Below are positions 1 to 6,383 of a stretch of 19,563 nucleotides of DNA, piece by piece (within the stretch, counting starts at the first letter, position 1; the number at the start of each line of letters is the position of its first letter). Location: assembly GCA_046729255.1 (NCBI GenBank), contig JBKPGF010000064.1, forward strand, positions 1-19,563, given 5' to 3'. Below the pieces are notes generated by a model that saw only the letters and a list, made by a program, of their open reading frames with translations, searched no databases and had not been told where the DNA came from. The translations under genes and the position numbers were made by a program. Source of the DNA: PALSA-612 sp046729255. Its GTDB lineage: Bacteria > Actinomycetota > Thermoleophilia > Gaiellales > Gaiellaceae.

Positions 1-196
1 GATGCCGCTCGCGACGCCGGCCGATCCCTGGCCGCTCGTCTCGATCCAGCGCTTCGTGCTCGCGCTGTTCCCATGCTTCATCGTGCTGGGGTCGTTGCCG
101 ATCCGACCTGCGGCGCACCGTCTGCTGCTTGCCTTGAGCGCAGTCACGATGGTGTGGCTGATCACCGTCTGGACGAGCGGTGAATTCGTCGCCTGA
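1..196 (+). CDS. 3' end of a polytopic membrane protein, possibly PIG-V-like mannosyltransferase (partial)
   Basis: Only the last 64 or so codons are present; the frame is open at the left edge and ends at TGA 194-196. The visible part reads as two hydrophobic helices, roughly residues 17-31 and 39-57, separated by a short basic loop (IRPAAHR). The first is preceded by SIQRF and contains ALFPCF, which resembles the C-terminal 'S..RF.L..FP.F' pattern of PIG-V / GT-C type integral-membrane mannosyltransferases. That family transfers mannose from a polyprenyl-phosphate donor at the outer face of the membrane. The neighbouring GT87 gene (485-1624) is also a GT-C enzyme, which fits. The ATG at position 2 is probably an internal methionine. 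Family assignment rests on a short stretch and is tentative; that it is the tail of a membrane protein is fairly secure. Confidence 0.55.
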   Translation, partial: MPLATPADPWPLVSIQRFVLALFPCFIVLGSLPIRPAAHRLLLALSAVTMVWLITVWTSGEFVA

Positions 197-308
197 GCTC
201 AGGCCCTTCCCGGTCAATCATCTAGGGTCCGCCCGGCGTGCGAGGGTTCGGCGAGTTCGTCTCGGGGATCGCCCGGCGCACTGGCTCGCGATAGGCATTC
301 TTGGGCTC

Positions 309-488
309 GTGATCCGCCGTGCGGCACGTATTGTCGCTCTCTCCACGCCGACGCTGGCGGCGCTCGCCCTGCTCGTCCTGAGCGCGCTCGGGCTGCCGGT
401 CGTGCCGCACTACGCCGTGCCGGGAGCGCCCGCCTTCATCCTCCTTGCGGCGGGTGCTCTGCTCGCACGGGGGAGACAGCCGGAATGA
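309..488 (+). CDS. small two-helix membrane protein, translationally coupled to GT87 gene
   Basis: This 59-codon frame begins at GTG 309. A longer start at GTG 180 is possible, but residues before about 300 do not look coding. It contains two hydrophobic segments (ALALLVLSALGLPVV and AFILLAAGALLA) joined by PHYAVPGAP, and ends in a short polar tail. Its stop TGA 486-488 overlaps the ATG of the GT87 gene at 485 as ATGA, the same overlap used by many genes in this window, and third codon positions are strongly G/C. Both points favour a real coding region. No Shine-Dalgarno is evident at 309; a TAGGGT box at 223-228 could be the -10 of a leadered transcript covering this gene and the next. I do not recognise the protein. 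It could be an intact small membrane protein or the surviving tail of a larger, decayed membrane gene. Confidence 0.4.
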   Translation: MIRRAARIVALSTPTLAALALLVLSALGLPVVPHYAVPGAPAFILLAAGALLARGRQPE

Positions 489-1624
489 CATCGCGCCAGG
501 ATGCGGCGCGTGCTCCGTGGCGCGAGCGCGTGCCCCAGTTGCCTGCCGGCGTGTGGCACTGGGCGGGCGTCGGACTGGGCGTCGCCTGCGTGGTGCGCGC
601 GGCGATGATCTATCGGCCGAAGTGGGACGCCCCCGTGGCCGCCTACGACCTCGACATCTTCCTGCGGGGCGCCTCGGCCGTGCTCGACGGTGCCTCGCTG
701 TACGTCTACGGCGCCGACCAGACGTACGCCTACCCGCCCCTCCTCGCCCTCCTGGTGACTCCGCTCGAGCCGCTCTCCGCGGGTGCCGCTACTGCGATCT
801 GGACTCTGGTCTTGCTGTCTGCAATCGTCGGCGCGCTCCTGCTGCTCGGCGTCCGTGACTGGCGCTGCCTGGCGCTGACTCTCGTCTACCCGGTAACGCG
901 GAGCGCTGTTGACCTCGGCACGATCGGGCCGCTGCTGCTCCTGGGCGTCGCCGCGGCGTGGCGGTGGCGCGACCGCGTGCTCGTCCCGGCCGCCGCGCTG
1001 GGCGCAGCCGTCGCCCTGAAGCTCTTCTTGTGGCCGCTCGTCGTCTGGCTCGCGGTGACGGGTCGGATCCGGGCGGCAGCGGCCACCGCCGGCTTCGCGG
1101 TCGCGCTCGTGTTCGTTCCCTGGGCGGCGCTTGGCTTCAGCGGACTCGACGACTACCCCGGACTGCTGCGGCGTCTCTCCGACGAGGAGGGCTGGGCGTC
1201 GTACTCCGTGTACGCCCTCGGTCTGCGCGTCCACCTCCCGGAGGCGGCGGCGATCGCGCTCTCGGTGGTCGTCGTCGCCGGGCTGCTCGCCGCGGCTGCC
1301 TGGGTGGCGCGCGACGCGCGACGGACGCTCCTCGAGCGAGACTCCGCGTCGCTGACGCTGGCGCTGGCCGCGGCCCTCGCCTCGACGCCCATCGTCTGGG
1401 CGCACTACTTCCTGCTGCTGGTCGTGCCGCTGGCGCTGGCAAGGCCGCGCCTCTCGGTGCTCTGGCTCCTCCCCTTCGCGTACTACCCGCTCGGCGGGGC
1501 GGCGTGGCCAGGCGCGGACGCGCGCAAGCTGGCCCTGGCGCTCGCCGTCACGCTGCTCCTGCTCGGCGCCGGCGTGCTCCGCCGGACGGCCGCCCCTGCC
1601 AGGCCTGCCGCACGCCGGGCATAG
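485..1624 (+). CDS. GT87 (DUF2029) family polyprenyl-phosphate-dependent mannosyltransferase-like membrane protein
   Basis: A 379-residue polytopic membrane protein of normal GT87 length. Family-typical features in order: a short cytoplasmic N-terminus; a first helix around 23-41; an extracytoplasmic loop with YDLDIF (54-59; Asp55/Asp57 are candidates for the GT-C catalytic acid) and a following DGASLY; YAYPPLLALL at 81-90; a re-entrant or helix segment DLGTIGPLLLLG (143-154); KLFLWPL (179-185); and TPIVWAHYFLLLVVPL near 301-316. Relatives in mycobacteria use polyprenyl-phosphomannose to add mannose to phosphatidylinositol mannosides, lipomannan and arabinomannan. The usual GQ..P signature of the loop near 145 is here GTIGP. 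The start is supported by GGGAG at 471-475 and by overlap with the preceding ORF. Sugar specificity cannot be read from sequence; a role on the periplasmic side of the same glycan pathway is inferred. Confidence 0.85.
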   Translation: MTSRQDAARAPWRERVPQLPAGVWHWAGVGLGVACVVRAAMIYRPKWDAPVAAYDLDIFLRGASAVLDGASLYVYGADQTYAYPPLLALLVTPLEPLSAGAATAIWTLVLLSAIVGALLLLGVRDWRCLALTLVYPVTRSAVDLGTIGPLLLLGVAAAWRWRDRVLVPAAALGAAVALKLFLWPLVVWLAVTGRIRAAAATAGFAVALVFVPWAALGFSGLDDYPGLLRRLSDEEGWASYSVYALGLRVHLPEAAAIALSVVVVAGLLAAAAWVARDARRTLLERDSASLTLALAAALASTPIVWAHYFLLLVVPLALARPRLSVLWLLPFAYYPLGGAAWPGADARKLALALAVTLLLLGAGVLRRTAAPARPAARRA

Positions 1625-1694
1625 CCTCCGCTGCCTACGGCCACGCGCGGCATCCGCTAAGCCGACTCCGGCGGGCCGCGCACAGGCGCTGAGC

Positions 1695-1700
1695 TAGGCT
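1695..1700 (+). promoter_or_regulatory. candidate -10 box TAGGCT, leaderless-type promoter for the 1709 gene
   Basis: TAGGCT lies 8 nt before GTG 1709 in an 84-base gap after the GT87 gene. No Shine-Dalgarno precedes the start, so transcription starting at or next to the GTG is plausible. The same arrangement recurs before 6349, 7357, 11303, 13720 and 18560 (minus). No convincing -35 is visible. The rest of gap 1625-1708 shows no clear terminator. Confidence 0.4.
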
Positions 1701-1708
1701 GGTGCGCG

Positions 1709-2920
1709 GTGCCCGAGTTCGCCGCAAAGCAGCGTTCGGACACTCCCAAGCGGGTGGACCTGCTGCCTCCACCAGATGGCTTCGCCGGCCGCCGGTTCAC
1801 GTTCGTCCTGGCTTGGGCAACGTTCGGCGGCGCCGAGCGGCAGGCGCTGTCGCTGGCTTGCCATCTGCGCGAGCATGGCGCCGTCGTCGACGTCTGCTCG
1901 CTGACGGAGCGCGAGGGGGAGGCGCCCGTACGCTTCGCGAGGCACGGCATCCCCTGGCGCCCACTGCCGTTCGAGTGGCCGCACGCCCGGGCCGCCAAGG
2001 CGCGCGCGCTGGCGGGGTTCGCGTGGCGGCTGCGCCGGCTCGGTCCGGACGTCCTGATGCCCTTCTGCTCTCGCCCAAACATCCTCTGCGGGCTGGCCTG
2101 GCGTGCCGCCGGGGCGTCGTTCTGCGTCTGGCATCAGCGAGACGTCAATCCGGTCACCAGGTTCAGCCCTTCGCTGCTCGGCCGTGGCGCGCGCGCGACG
2201 CCGCTCTTCATGTCGAACTCCAGGCATGGAATCGACCACCTCGTCTCCGTCACGGGCGCTCGCCGCGAGCGGATCCATTACGCGCCCAACGGCCTCGAGC
2301 CGCCGCTCGCCGTCGCTGGCAAGGCCGAGTGGCGCAGCCGCTTGCGCGCCCGGGAAGGCGACTTCGTGGTTGCGATGGTGGCCCATCTACGCTTGGGCAA
2401 GGACTACGAGACGCTGCTCCGCGCGTGGTGCCAGGTCAGGGACGCCCTCGCCGCACGGGGTCGGCGGGGGGTTCTGGCCGTCGGCGGCACGGGGCCGGTG
2501 GAAGTGGCCGCCAAGGCGCTCGCCTTCGATCTCGGCCTGGGCTCGTCGGTGCGCTTCCTCGGGCACGTGGAGGACGTCGGCGGACTGCTCTCCGTCTGCG
2601 ATGCCGGCGTGCTCAGCTCGTTGCGGGAAGGTTGTCCGACCTGGATGCTCGAGTGCATGGCGATCGGTGTTCCGGTCGCGGGTACCGACATCCCCGGCAT
2701 ACGCGAGGCCGTGGGGCCGGAAGGCTACGGATACCTGGCGCCGCCCGGCGACGCGCCCGCGCTGGCGGACGCCGTCGTGCGAATTGCCGACGATCGCGAA
2801 GAGGGCCGGCAGCTGGGCGAGCGGTACGCAGCCCGTGTTCGAGAGGAGTTCTCCGTCTCCCGGATGCTGGACGCCCACACCGCCGTTCTCGAACGGGCCC
2901 TCGTCGGAAGGATGGGATAG
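1709..2920 (+). CDS. GT4-family retaining glycosyltransferase (GT-B fold)
   Basis: 403 residues, the usual size for GT4. The N-terminal acceptor domain opens with a beta strand followed by ATFGGAERQAL (37-47), the glycine-rich loop plus 'GGAER' signature seen in many GT4 enzymes. The C-terminal nucleotide-sugar domain carries VAHLRLGKDYETLL (224-237), an inter-strand VGGTGP segment (258-263), FLGHVEDV (283-290) and an intact EX7E motif, Glu307 to Glu315 in REGCPTWMLE. These enzymes act in the cytoplasm or at the inner membrane surface and add a sugar from an NDP-sugar to a growing lipid-linked chain. The GTG start is chosen from the -10-like TAGGCT 8 nt upstream; no ribosome-binding site is seen. 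The reading frame stays open past its TAG stop into the methyltransferase gene at 2957. Donor and acceptor are unknown. Confidence 0.9.
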   Translation: MPEFAAKQRSDTPKRVDLLPPPDGFAGRRFTFVLAWATFGGAERQALSLACHLREHGAVVDVCSLTEREGEAPVRFARHGIPWRPLPFEWPHARAAKARALAGFAWRLRRLGPDVLMPFCSRPNILCGLAWRAAGASFCVWHQRDVNPVTRFSPSLLGRGARATPLFMSNSRHGIDHLVSVTGARRERIHYAPNGLEPPLAVAGKAEWRSRLRAREGDFVVAMVAHLRLGKDYETLLRAWCQVRDALAARGRRGVLAVGGTGPVEVAAKALAFDLGLGSSVRFLGHVEDVGGLLSVCDAGVLSSLREGCPTWMLECMAIGVPVAGTDIPGIREAVGPEGYGYLAPPGDAPALADAVVRIADDREEGRQLGERYAARVREEFSVSRMLDAHTAVLERALVGRMG

Positions 2921-2935
2921 CGGCTGGGCGCCGCT
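2919..2935 (+). repeat. GC-rich hairpin directly at the GT4 stop codon
   Basis: AGCGGC (2919-2924) pairs perfectly with GCCGCT (2930-2935) around a 5-nt loop. The stem includes the last two bases of the TAG stop (2918-2920). No T-tract follows, so it does not look like an intrinsic terminator; it could affect ribosome behaviour at the stop or coupling to the next gene. Confidence 0.4.
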
Positions 2936-2956
2936 CGGTCTCTGTGGCGGCGCCTC

Positions 2957-3667
2957 GTGCCCGCCGCGACGCGACAGCGCATCAGCGGGCTGCGCGCTGC
3001 CCGCCGGGACGCCGCTAGGCGCAAGCCCCGCAAACTCGGAGCCCTACGGCGGACGACCCCCTTCAGCACGTGGGGCTCCAGCCGCGGCGGGCCCATCGAC
3101 CGCGTCTACATCGACCGGTTCATCGAGCAACACGCGTCCGACGTCCGCGGGCGCGTGCTCGAGATCGCCGGCGACGAGTACGCGACCCGCTACGGCCGGG
3201 ACGTGCGGCAGGTGGACGTGCTCGACGTCTTCCCGGACAACACGAAGGCGACGATCATCGGGGACCTGGCCGACGCGCCGTCCATTCCTAGCGACGCGTT
3301 TGACTGCGTCCTCGTGACGCAGGTGCTGTCGTGGATCTACGACGTTCGCGCGCCGCTACGGAGCGTGCACCGAATCCTCGTCCCGGGGGGCGTGCTGCTC
3401 GCCACCACTCCGGGGATTGCGCGCATTGCTCCCGTCGAGTCGGAGCTCTTCGGCGAGTGGTGGCACTTCACGTCCATGTCGGCGCAACGGGTGACGGAGG
3501 AGATCTTCGGCATCGGCAACGTGGAGGTGGAGACGTTCGGCAACGTGCTCGCCGCCGCCGGCTTCCTCTACGGACTGGGCCGTTTTGACCTTACGCCGGC
3601 GGAGCTGGCCGTCCACGATCCGGCTTTCCAGGTGACGATCGGCATCCGCGCAGTGAAGACGACCTGA
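2957..3667 (+). CDS. class I SAM-dependent methyltransferase (Methyltransf_11-like), glycan-cluster type
   Basis: A 236-residue protein with a basic N-terminus (about 35 residues, Arg/Lys-rich) followed by a Rossmann methyltransferase domain at about 65-160. Strand 1 reads VLEIAGDEYATRYG (67-80), so the usual GxGxG loop is replaced by AGDEY, a variant I associate with methyltransferases found next to glycosyltransferases. Acidic motif II is VDVLDVF (86-92). IIGDLAD (100-106), the FDCVLVTQVL strand (115-124) and LVPGGVLLATTPG (141-153) complete the fold. The likely role is O-methylation of a sugar or sugar acid in the glycan. The start is uncertain: GTG 2957 is the first conventional codon after an in-frame TAG at 2918, and no clear ribosome-binding site is seen. 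Its stop overlaps the next start as TGATG (3665-3669), implying coupling to the deacetylase. Confidence 0.85.
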   Translation: MPAATRQRISGLRAARRDAARRKPRKLGALRRTTPFSTWGSSRGGPIDRVYIDRFIEQHASDVRGRVLEIAGDEYATRYGRDVRQVDVLDVFPDNTKATIIGDLADAPSIPSDAFDCVLVTQVLSWIYDVRAPLRSVHRILVPGGVLLATTPGIARIAPVESELFGEWWHFTSMSAQRVTEEIFGIGNVEVETFGNVLAAAGFLYGLGRFDLTPAELAVHDPAFQVTIGIRAVKTT

Positions 3668-4389
3668 TGCGCGTGCGGCCGACGGGTCACGTGGTCGTCG
3701 TCTCGCCCCACCTGGACGACGCGGTCATCTCGCTCGCCGCGACCATCGCCCGGGCGGCCAAGGCGGGAGCGCGCGTCCGCGTGCTGACGGTGTTCGCGGG
3801 CAACCCGGCGTCCGGGCAGCCGGCCGGTGGGTGGGACCAGCGCGGCGGCTACACGACGGAAGGGGCCGCCGCCGCCGGGCGGCGGGCCGAGGATCGAGCG
3901 GCCTGCGCGATCGTGGGCGCGGAGCCGGTATGGCTGGACTTCCCGGACGGCGACTACGCCGGCGACCGACAGCCGGAAACCGTCTTCGCGGCCGTCGCAG
4001 ACGCCCTGGGCGGCGCCGACGCCGTTCTCGTCCCGGGCTTTCCGCTGACGAACCCGGATCACGCCTGGCTGGCAGAGCTCCTCCTCGGGCGGGCGTTACC
4101 GTGCGCTCGCGTGGGGCTCTACGCAGAGCAGCCGTACCGCTACATGGTCCGCGGGGAGCGGCGGCGGCTCGAGGTGCCCGCGCAGATCGCGCCCCGACTG
4201 CCTCACGGGATCGAGTGGACGTTTCCCGCGCACATCTCCGACGTTCGGCTCAAACGGACGGCAATTCTCGCCTACGAGTCGCAGCTGCCGCTGCTGGGGT
4301 TCACTGCGAAACGGCGTCGGAAGCTGCACCGCATGCTCTTGGACGAGGCGCTGCACCGCGGCGAGGCGATCGCGTGGTCTCCCCGATGA
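3667..4389 (+). CDS. PIG-L/LmbE family zinc-dependent N-deacetylase
   Basis: 240 residues, typical of the family. The metal-binding signature is SPHLDDAVIS (13-22), giving His15 and Asp17/Asp18; the second part is NPDHAWL (129-135) with His132 as the distal zinc ligand. The family-typical helix RRAEDRAAC (72-80) follows. PIG-L/LmbE enzymes remove N-acetyl groups from GlcNAc-containing substrates, for example GlcNAc-phosphatidylinositol, GlcNAc-inositol in mycothiol synthesis, and antibiotic precursors. Here, inside a polysaccharide operon, deacetylation of an amino sugar in the lipid-linked glycan is the likeliest role, leaving a free amine. It overlaps the upstream methyltransferase by one base and the downstream GT2 gene by ATGA (4386-4389), so it is firmly inside the operon. 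A glycolipid or thiol-precursor substrate cannot be excluded. Confidence 0.88.
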   Translation: MRVRPTGHVVVVSPHLDDAVISLAATIARAAKAGARVRVLTVFAGNPASGQPAGGWDQRGGYTTEGAAAAGRRAEDRAACAIVGAEPVWLDFPDGDYAGDRQPETVFAAVADALGGADAVLVPGFPLTNPDHAWLAELLLGRALPCARVGLYAEQPYRYMVRGERRRLEVPAQIAPRLPHGIEWTFPAHISDVRLKRTAILAYESQLPLLGFTAKRRRKLHRMLLDEALHRGEAIAWSPR

Positions 4390-5375
4390 AGCTCGTGATG
4401 ACGCTGTTGGCGCGGGACGAGGCGGACATCGTCGATACCCAGATCGCCTTCCACCTGGTGGCCGGCGTCGACTTCATCGTGGCCACCGAACACGGCTCGC
4501 AGGACGGGACGGGCAAGGTGCTCGAGCGGTATGCCGAGCAGGGCGTGCTCCATCTTCTCCACGAGTCGGGGGCCGAGTTCCGCCAGCCGCAGTGGGTGAC
4601 GAGGATGGCGCGCTTGGCAGCGCGCGACTTCGGCGCCGATTGGGTGATCAACTCCGACGCGGACGAGTTCTGGTGGCCGTCGGGCGGCGATCTGAAGCAG
4701 GTGCTCGAGCGGACGCCCGAGCGCTACGGGGTCGTGCACGCGTTTGCGCGTCCGTTCCTGCCTCGTCGGGGCGACGCCCCGTTCGCCGAGCGGATGACCG
4801 TGCGGCTGACGCCCCCCGCGCCGATCAACGACCCCGCCAGCTCCTTCAAGGTCAACGTGCGACTCGCACACCGCGCCGCTCGTGACGTGGTCGTGGGCCG
4901 CGGCAACGCCTCTGTCCGGGGCACGGGCCTCACACCTCTGCCCGGCCCGTACGCGATCGAGGTGCTGCACTTCCCGATTCGCGGCTTCGATCACTTCCGG
5001 CGCAAGTTCATGGACCACTACACAACCGTCGGTGGCCTCCGCGGCGACCATGCTCGGGCGTACGAGGCGGCCAGGACGGGGAGGCTGGACGATCTCTACG
5101 AGCGCATCTGTGTCGACGAGGAGCGGCTCAGGCGAGGCCTTGCGGATGGCTCGCTCGCCGTCGATACGAGGCTTCGTAACGCGATCCGTGAGCTCGCGGA
5201 GGGCCGGCCGCTTGCCTTCCCGCCCCGGAGCACAGGCGACGCAGCCGGCTATGCCGTGGACGGGGCGGCGCACGAGGCAGGCGAGCTCGTCCGCCTCCAG
5301 CGGCGGGTGGACGAGGTCGAGCGTCGGTTGACAGCAGCCGAGGGGCGCCGACAGACGTGGAGCGGCGCGACGTGA
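4386..5375 (+). CDS. GT2-like glycosyltransferase (PF13704-type), tandem copy 1
   Basis: 329 residues from ATG 4386, which overlaps the deacetylase stop as ATGA. The GT-A nucleotide-binding half begins immediately: MKLVMTLLARDEADIVD, then ATEHGSQDGT (33-42). The metal-binding acidic motif is INSDADEFWWP (88-98), with Asp91 and Asp93 as candidate Mn ligands. The acceptor half includes APINDP (145-150) and VLHFPIR (193-199), followed by FRRKF, and the protein ends in a short heptad-like helix (LVRLQRRVDEVERRL, 301-315). This layout matches the Glyco_tranf_2_4 type of GT2 enzymes. Copies 2 and 3 follow directly with the same architecture. All active-site positions are intact here, so I expect a working transferase; donor sugar is unknown. 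An upstream extension of this frame, back into the deacetylase gene, is not credible. Confidence 0.88.
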   Translation: MKLVMTLLARDEADIVDTQIAFHLVAGVDFIVATEHGSQDGTGKVLERYAEQGVLHLLHESGAEFRQPQWVTRMARLAARDFGADWVINSDADEFWWPSGGDLKQVLERTPERYGVVHAFARPFLPRRGDAPFAERMTVRLTPPAPINDPASSFKVNVRLAHRAARDVVVGRGNASVRGTGLTPLPGPYAIEVLHFPIRGFDHFRRKFMDHYTTVGGLRGDHARAYEAARTGRLDDLYERICVDEERLRRGLADGSLAVDTRLRNAIRELAEGRPLAFPPRSTGDAAGYAVDGAAHEAGELVRLQRRVDEVERRLTAAEGRRQTWSGAT

Positions 5376-5406
5376 AGCTGGTGATGACGCTGGTCGTCCG
5401 CGACGA
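5372..5406 (+). repeat. 35-bp perfect direct repeat, unit A (start of GT2 copy 2)
   Basis: The first 35 bases of the gene at 5372 are identical to 6349-6383, the first 35 bases of copy 3, at a distance of 977 bp. A second 25-base identity follows at the same internal offset (5456-5480 and 6433-6457). Copy 1 at 4386 matches only imperfectly here. Confidence 0.85.
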
Positions 5407-6352
5407 GGCGGACGTCGTCGACGCCCAGCTCGCCTATCACTTGAACGCCGGCGTGGACTTCGTGATCGCCACCGACCACGACTCGCAGGACGGGACGACG
5501 GAGATCCTGGAGGGGTACGCGGGCCAGGGCTGCCTGCTCCGCATTCCCGAGCAAGGCGCAATGCGGGACTCCGTGTGGCGTACGCACATGGCGCGGCTCG
5601 CGGCCTTGCGGTACGAGGCCGACTGGATCATCAATACCGACGCCGACGAGTTCTGGGTGCCGCGCCGGGGGTCGCTCAAGGAGATGCTTGCGGCAGTGCC
5701 CGGGGCTTACGGCGTCGTCTGGGCCCTGACGCGGCACTTCGTCCCACGCACCGGGGACGGCAGGTTCTTCGCAGAGCGGATGACCGCGCGCGTCGCCTCG
5801 CCCGCGGCGATCAACGACCCCACCAGTCCCTACCGCCCGCACGCCAAGGCGGCCCACCGGGGCGATCGCGACGTCCTCGTCAGCTTCGGATCGCACACGG
5901 TCTTCTCGAATCGGCTCAGGCCGCTGCCCGACTGGCATCCGGTGGACGTCTTCCACTTCCCGTTCCGCACGTTGGAGCAGTACCGTCGCAAGGGCGTGCG
6001 GCGCGCCCGCGGCGACAAGCCGCTTGGCCAGTACGTCCGGGCGTACCAGGCGGACGTGGAGGGGCGAGCAGCCGATCGGTACCAGTCGCTCGTGGTGGAC
6101 GACGCCGTGCTCGAACGGGGCCGTGCGGCAGGTTCGCTCGTCGTGGACACGCGCCTGCGAGACGCTCTCCGCGCTCTGGGCAGGGGGGAGAGCGACGGCG
6201 AGCCGAGCTTGCACGATCCGGAGGCAGGGGCGATCGCGGAGGGGGCAGGATTGATCGACGCCGACGTGGTGAGGCTCCTTCGCAGCGTGGACGGGCTGCG
6301 TGCCCGCATGGATGCGCTCGCGGGCCAGGGCTGGAATAGAGTGCCCCGGTGA
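5372..6352 (+). CDS. GT2-like glycosyltransferase (PF13704-type), tandem copy 2
   Basis: 326 residues from GTG 5372. This start aligns with the other two copies (KLVMTL), overlaps the previous stop as GTGA and has GGAG at 5359-5362; GTG 5357 in the same frame is a less likely start. It retains ATDHDSQDGT (33-42), the acidic motif INTDADEFWVP (87-97, Asp90 and Asp92), AINDP (146-150) and VFHFPFR (193-199) followed by YRRKG. A C-terminal helix (VVRLLRSVDGLRARM) matches those of its neighbours. It is intact and presumably active. Close relation to copy 3 is visible in DNA: the first 35 bases of the two genes are identical, as are 25 bases starting 84 nt into each. The three copies most simply arose by tandem duplication, with copies 2 and 3 the more recent pair. 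Confidence 0.88.
   Translation: MKLVMTLVVRDEADVVDAQLAYHLNAGVDFVIATDHDSQDGTTEILEGYAGQGCLLRIPEQGAMRDSVWRTHMARLAALRYEADWIINTDADEFWVPRRGSLKEMLAAVPGAYGVVWALTRHFVPRTGDGRFFAERMTARVASPAAINDPTSPYRPHAKAAHRGDRDVLVSFGSHTVFSNRLRPLPDWHPVDVFHFPFRTLEQYRRKGVRRARGDKPLGQYVRAYQADVEGRAADRYQSLVVDDAVLERGRAAGSLVVDTRLRDALRALGRGESDGEPSLHDPEAGAIAEGAGLIDADVVRLLRSVDGLRARMDALAGQGWNRVPR
6337..6342 (+). promoter_or_regulatory. candidate -10 box TAGAGT before GT2 copy 3
   Basis: TAGAGT lies inside the last codons of copy 2, 6 nt before GTG 6349, at the spacing seen for other candidate leaderless starts here. It may let copy 3 be expressed separately from copies 1 and 2, although the GTGA overlap already allows coupling. It may equally be a chance match within coding sequence. 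Confidence 0.25.
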
Positions 6353-6383
6353 AGCTGGTGATGACGCTGGTCGTCCGCGACGA
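6349..6383 (+). repeat. 35-bp perfect direct repeat, unit B (start of GT2 copy 3)
   Basis: Identical to 5372-5406. It marks the 5' ends of two adjacent paralogous genes and is a potential site for recombination or gene conversion; the flanking bases upstream differ. Confidence 0.85.

Noticed and set aside
410..1405. 331-codon minus-strand open frame opposite the GT87 gene
   Set aside because: Arg/Gln/Glu-rich low-complexity translation with no domain, lying entirely antisense to a well-supported membrane enzyme; typical of GC-rich DNA.
2919..2935. Hairpin as an intrinsic terminator
   Set aside because: Short stem, no following T-tract, and the next gene starts 22 bases later in the same direction.
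3831..4385. Longer N-terminus for GT2 copy 1
   Set aside because: This part overlaps the deacetylase gene in another frame and is Arg/Gly low complexity; ATG 4386 aligns with the starts of copies 2 and 3.
4272..5561. 429-codon minus-strand open frame, and similar ones at 5249-6214 and 16498-17679
   Set aside because: Antisense shadows of GT2/GT4 genes with compositionally biased translations and no recognisable motif.
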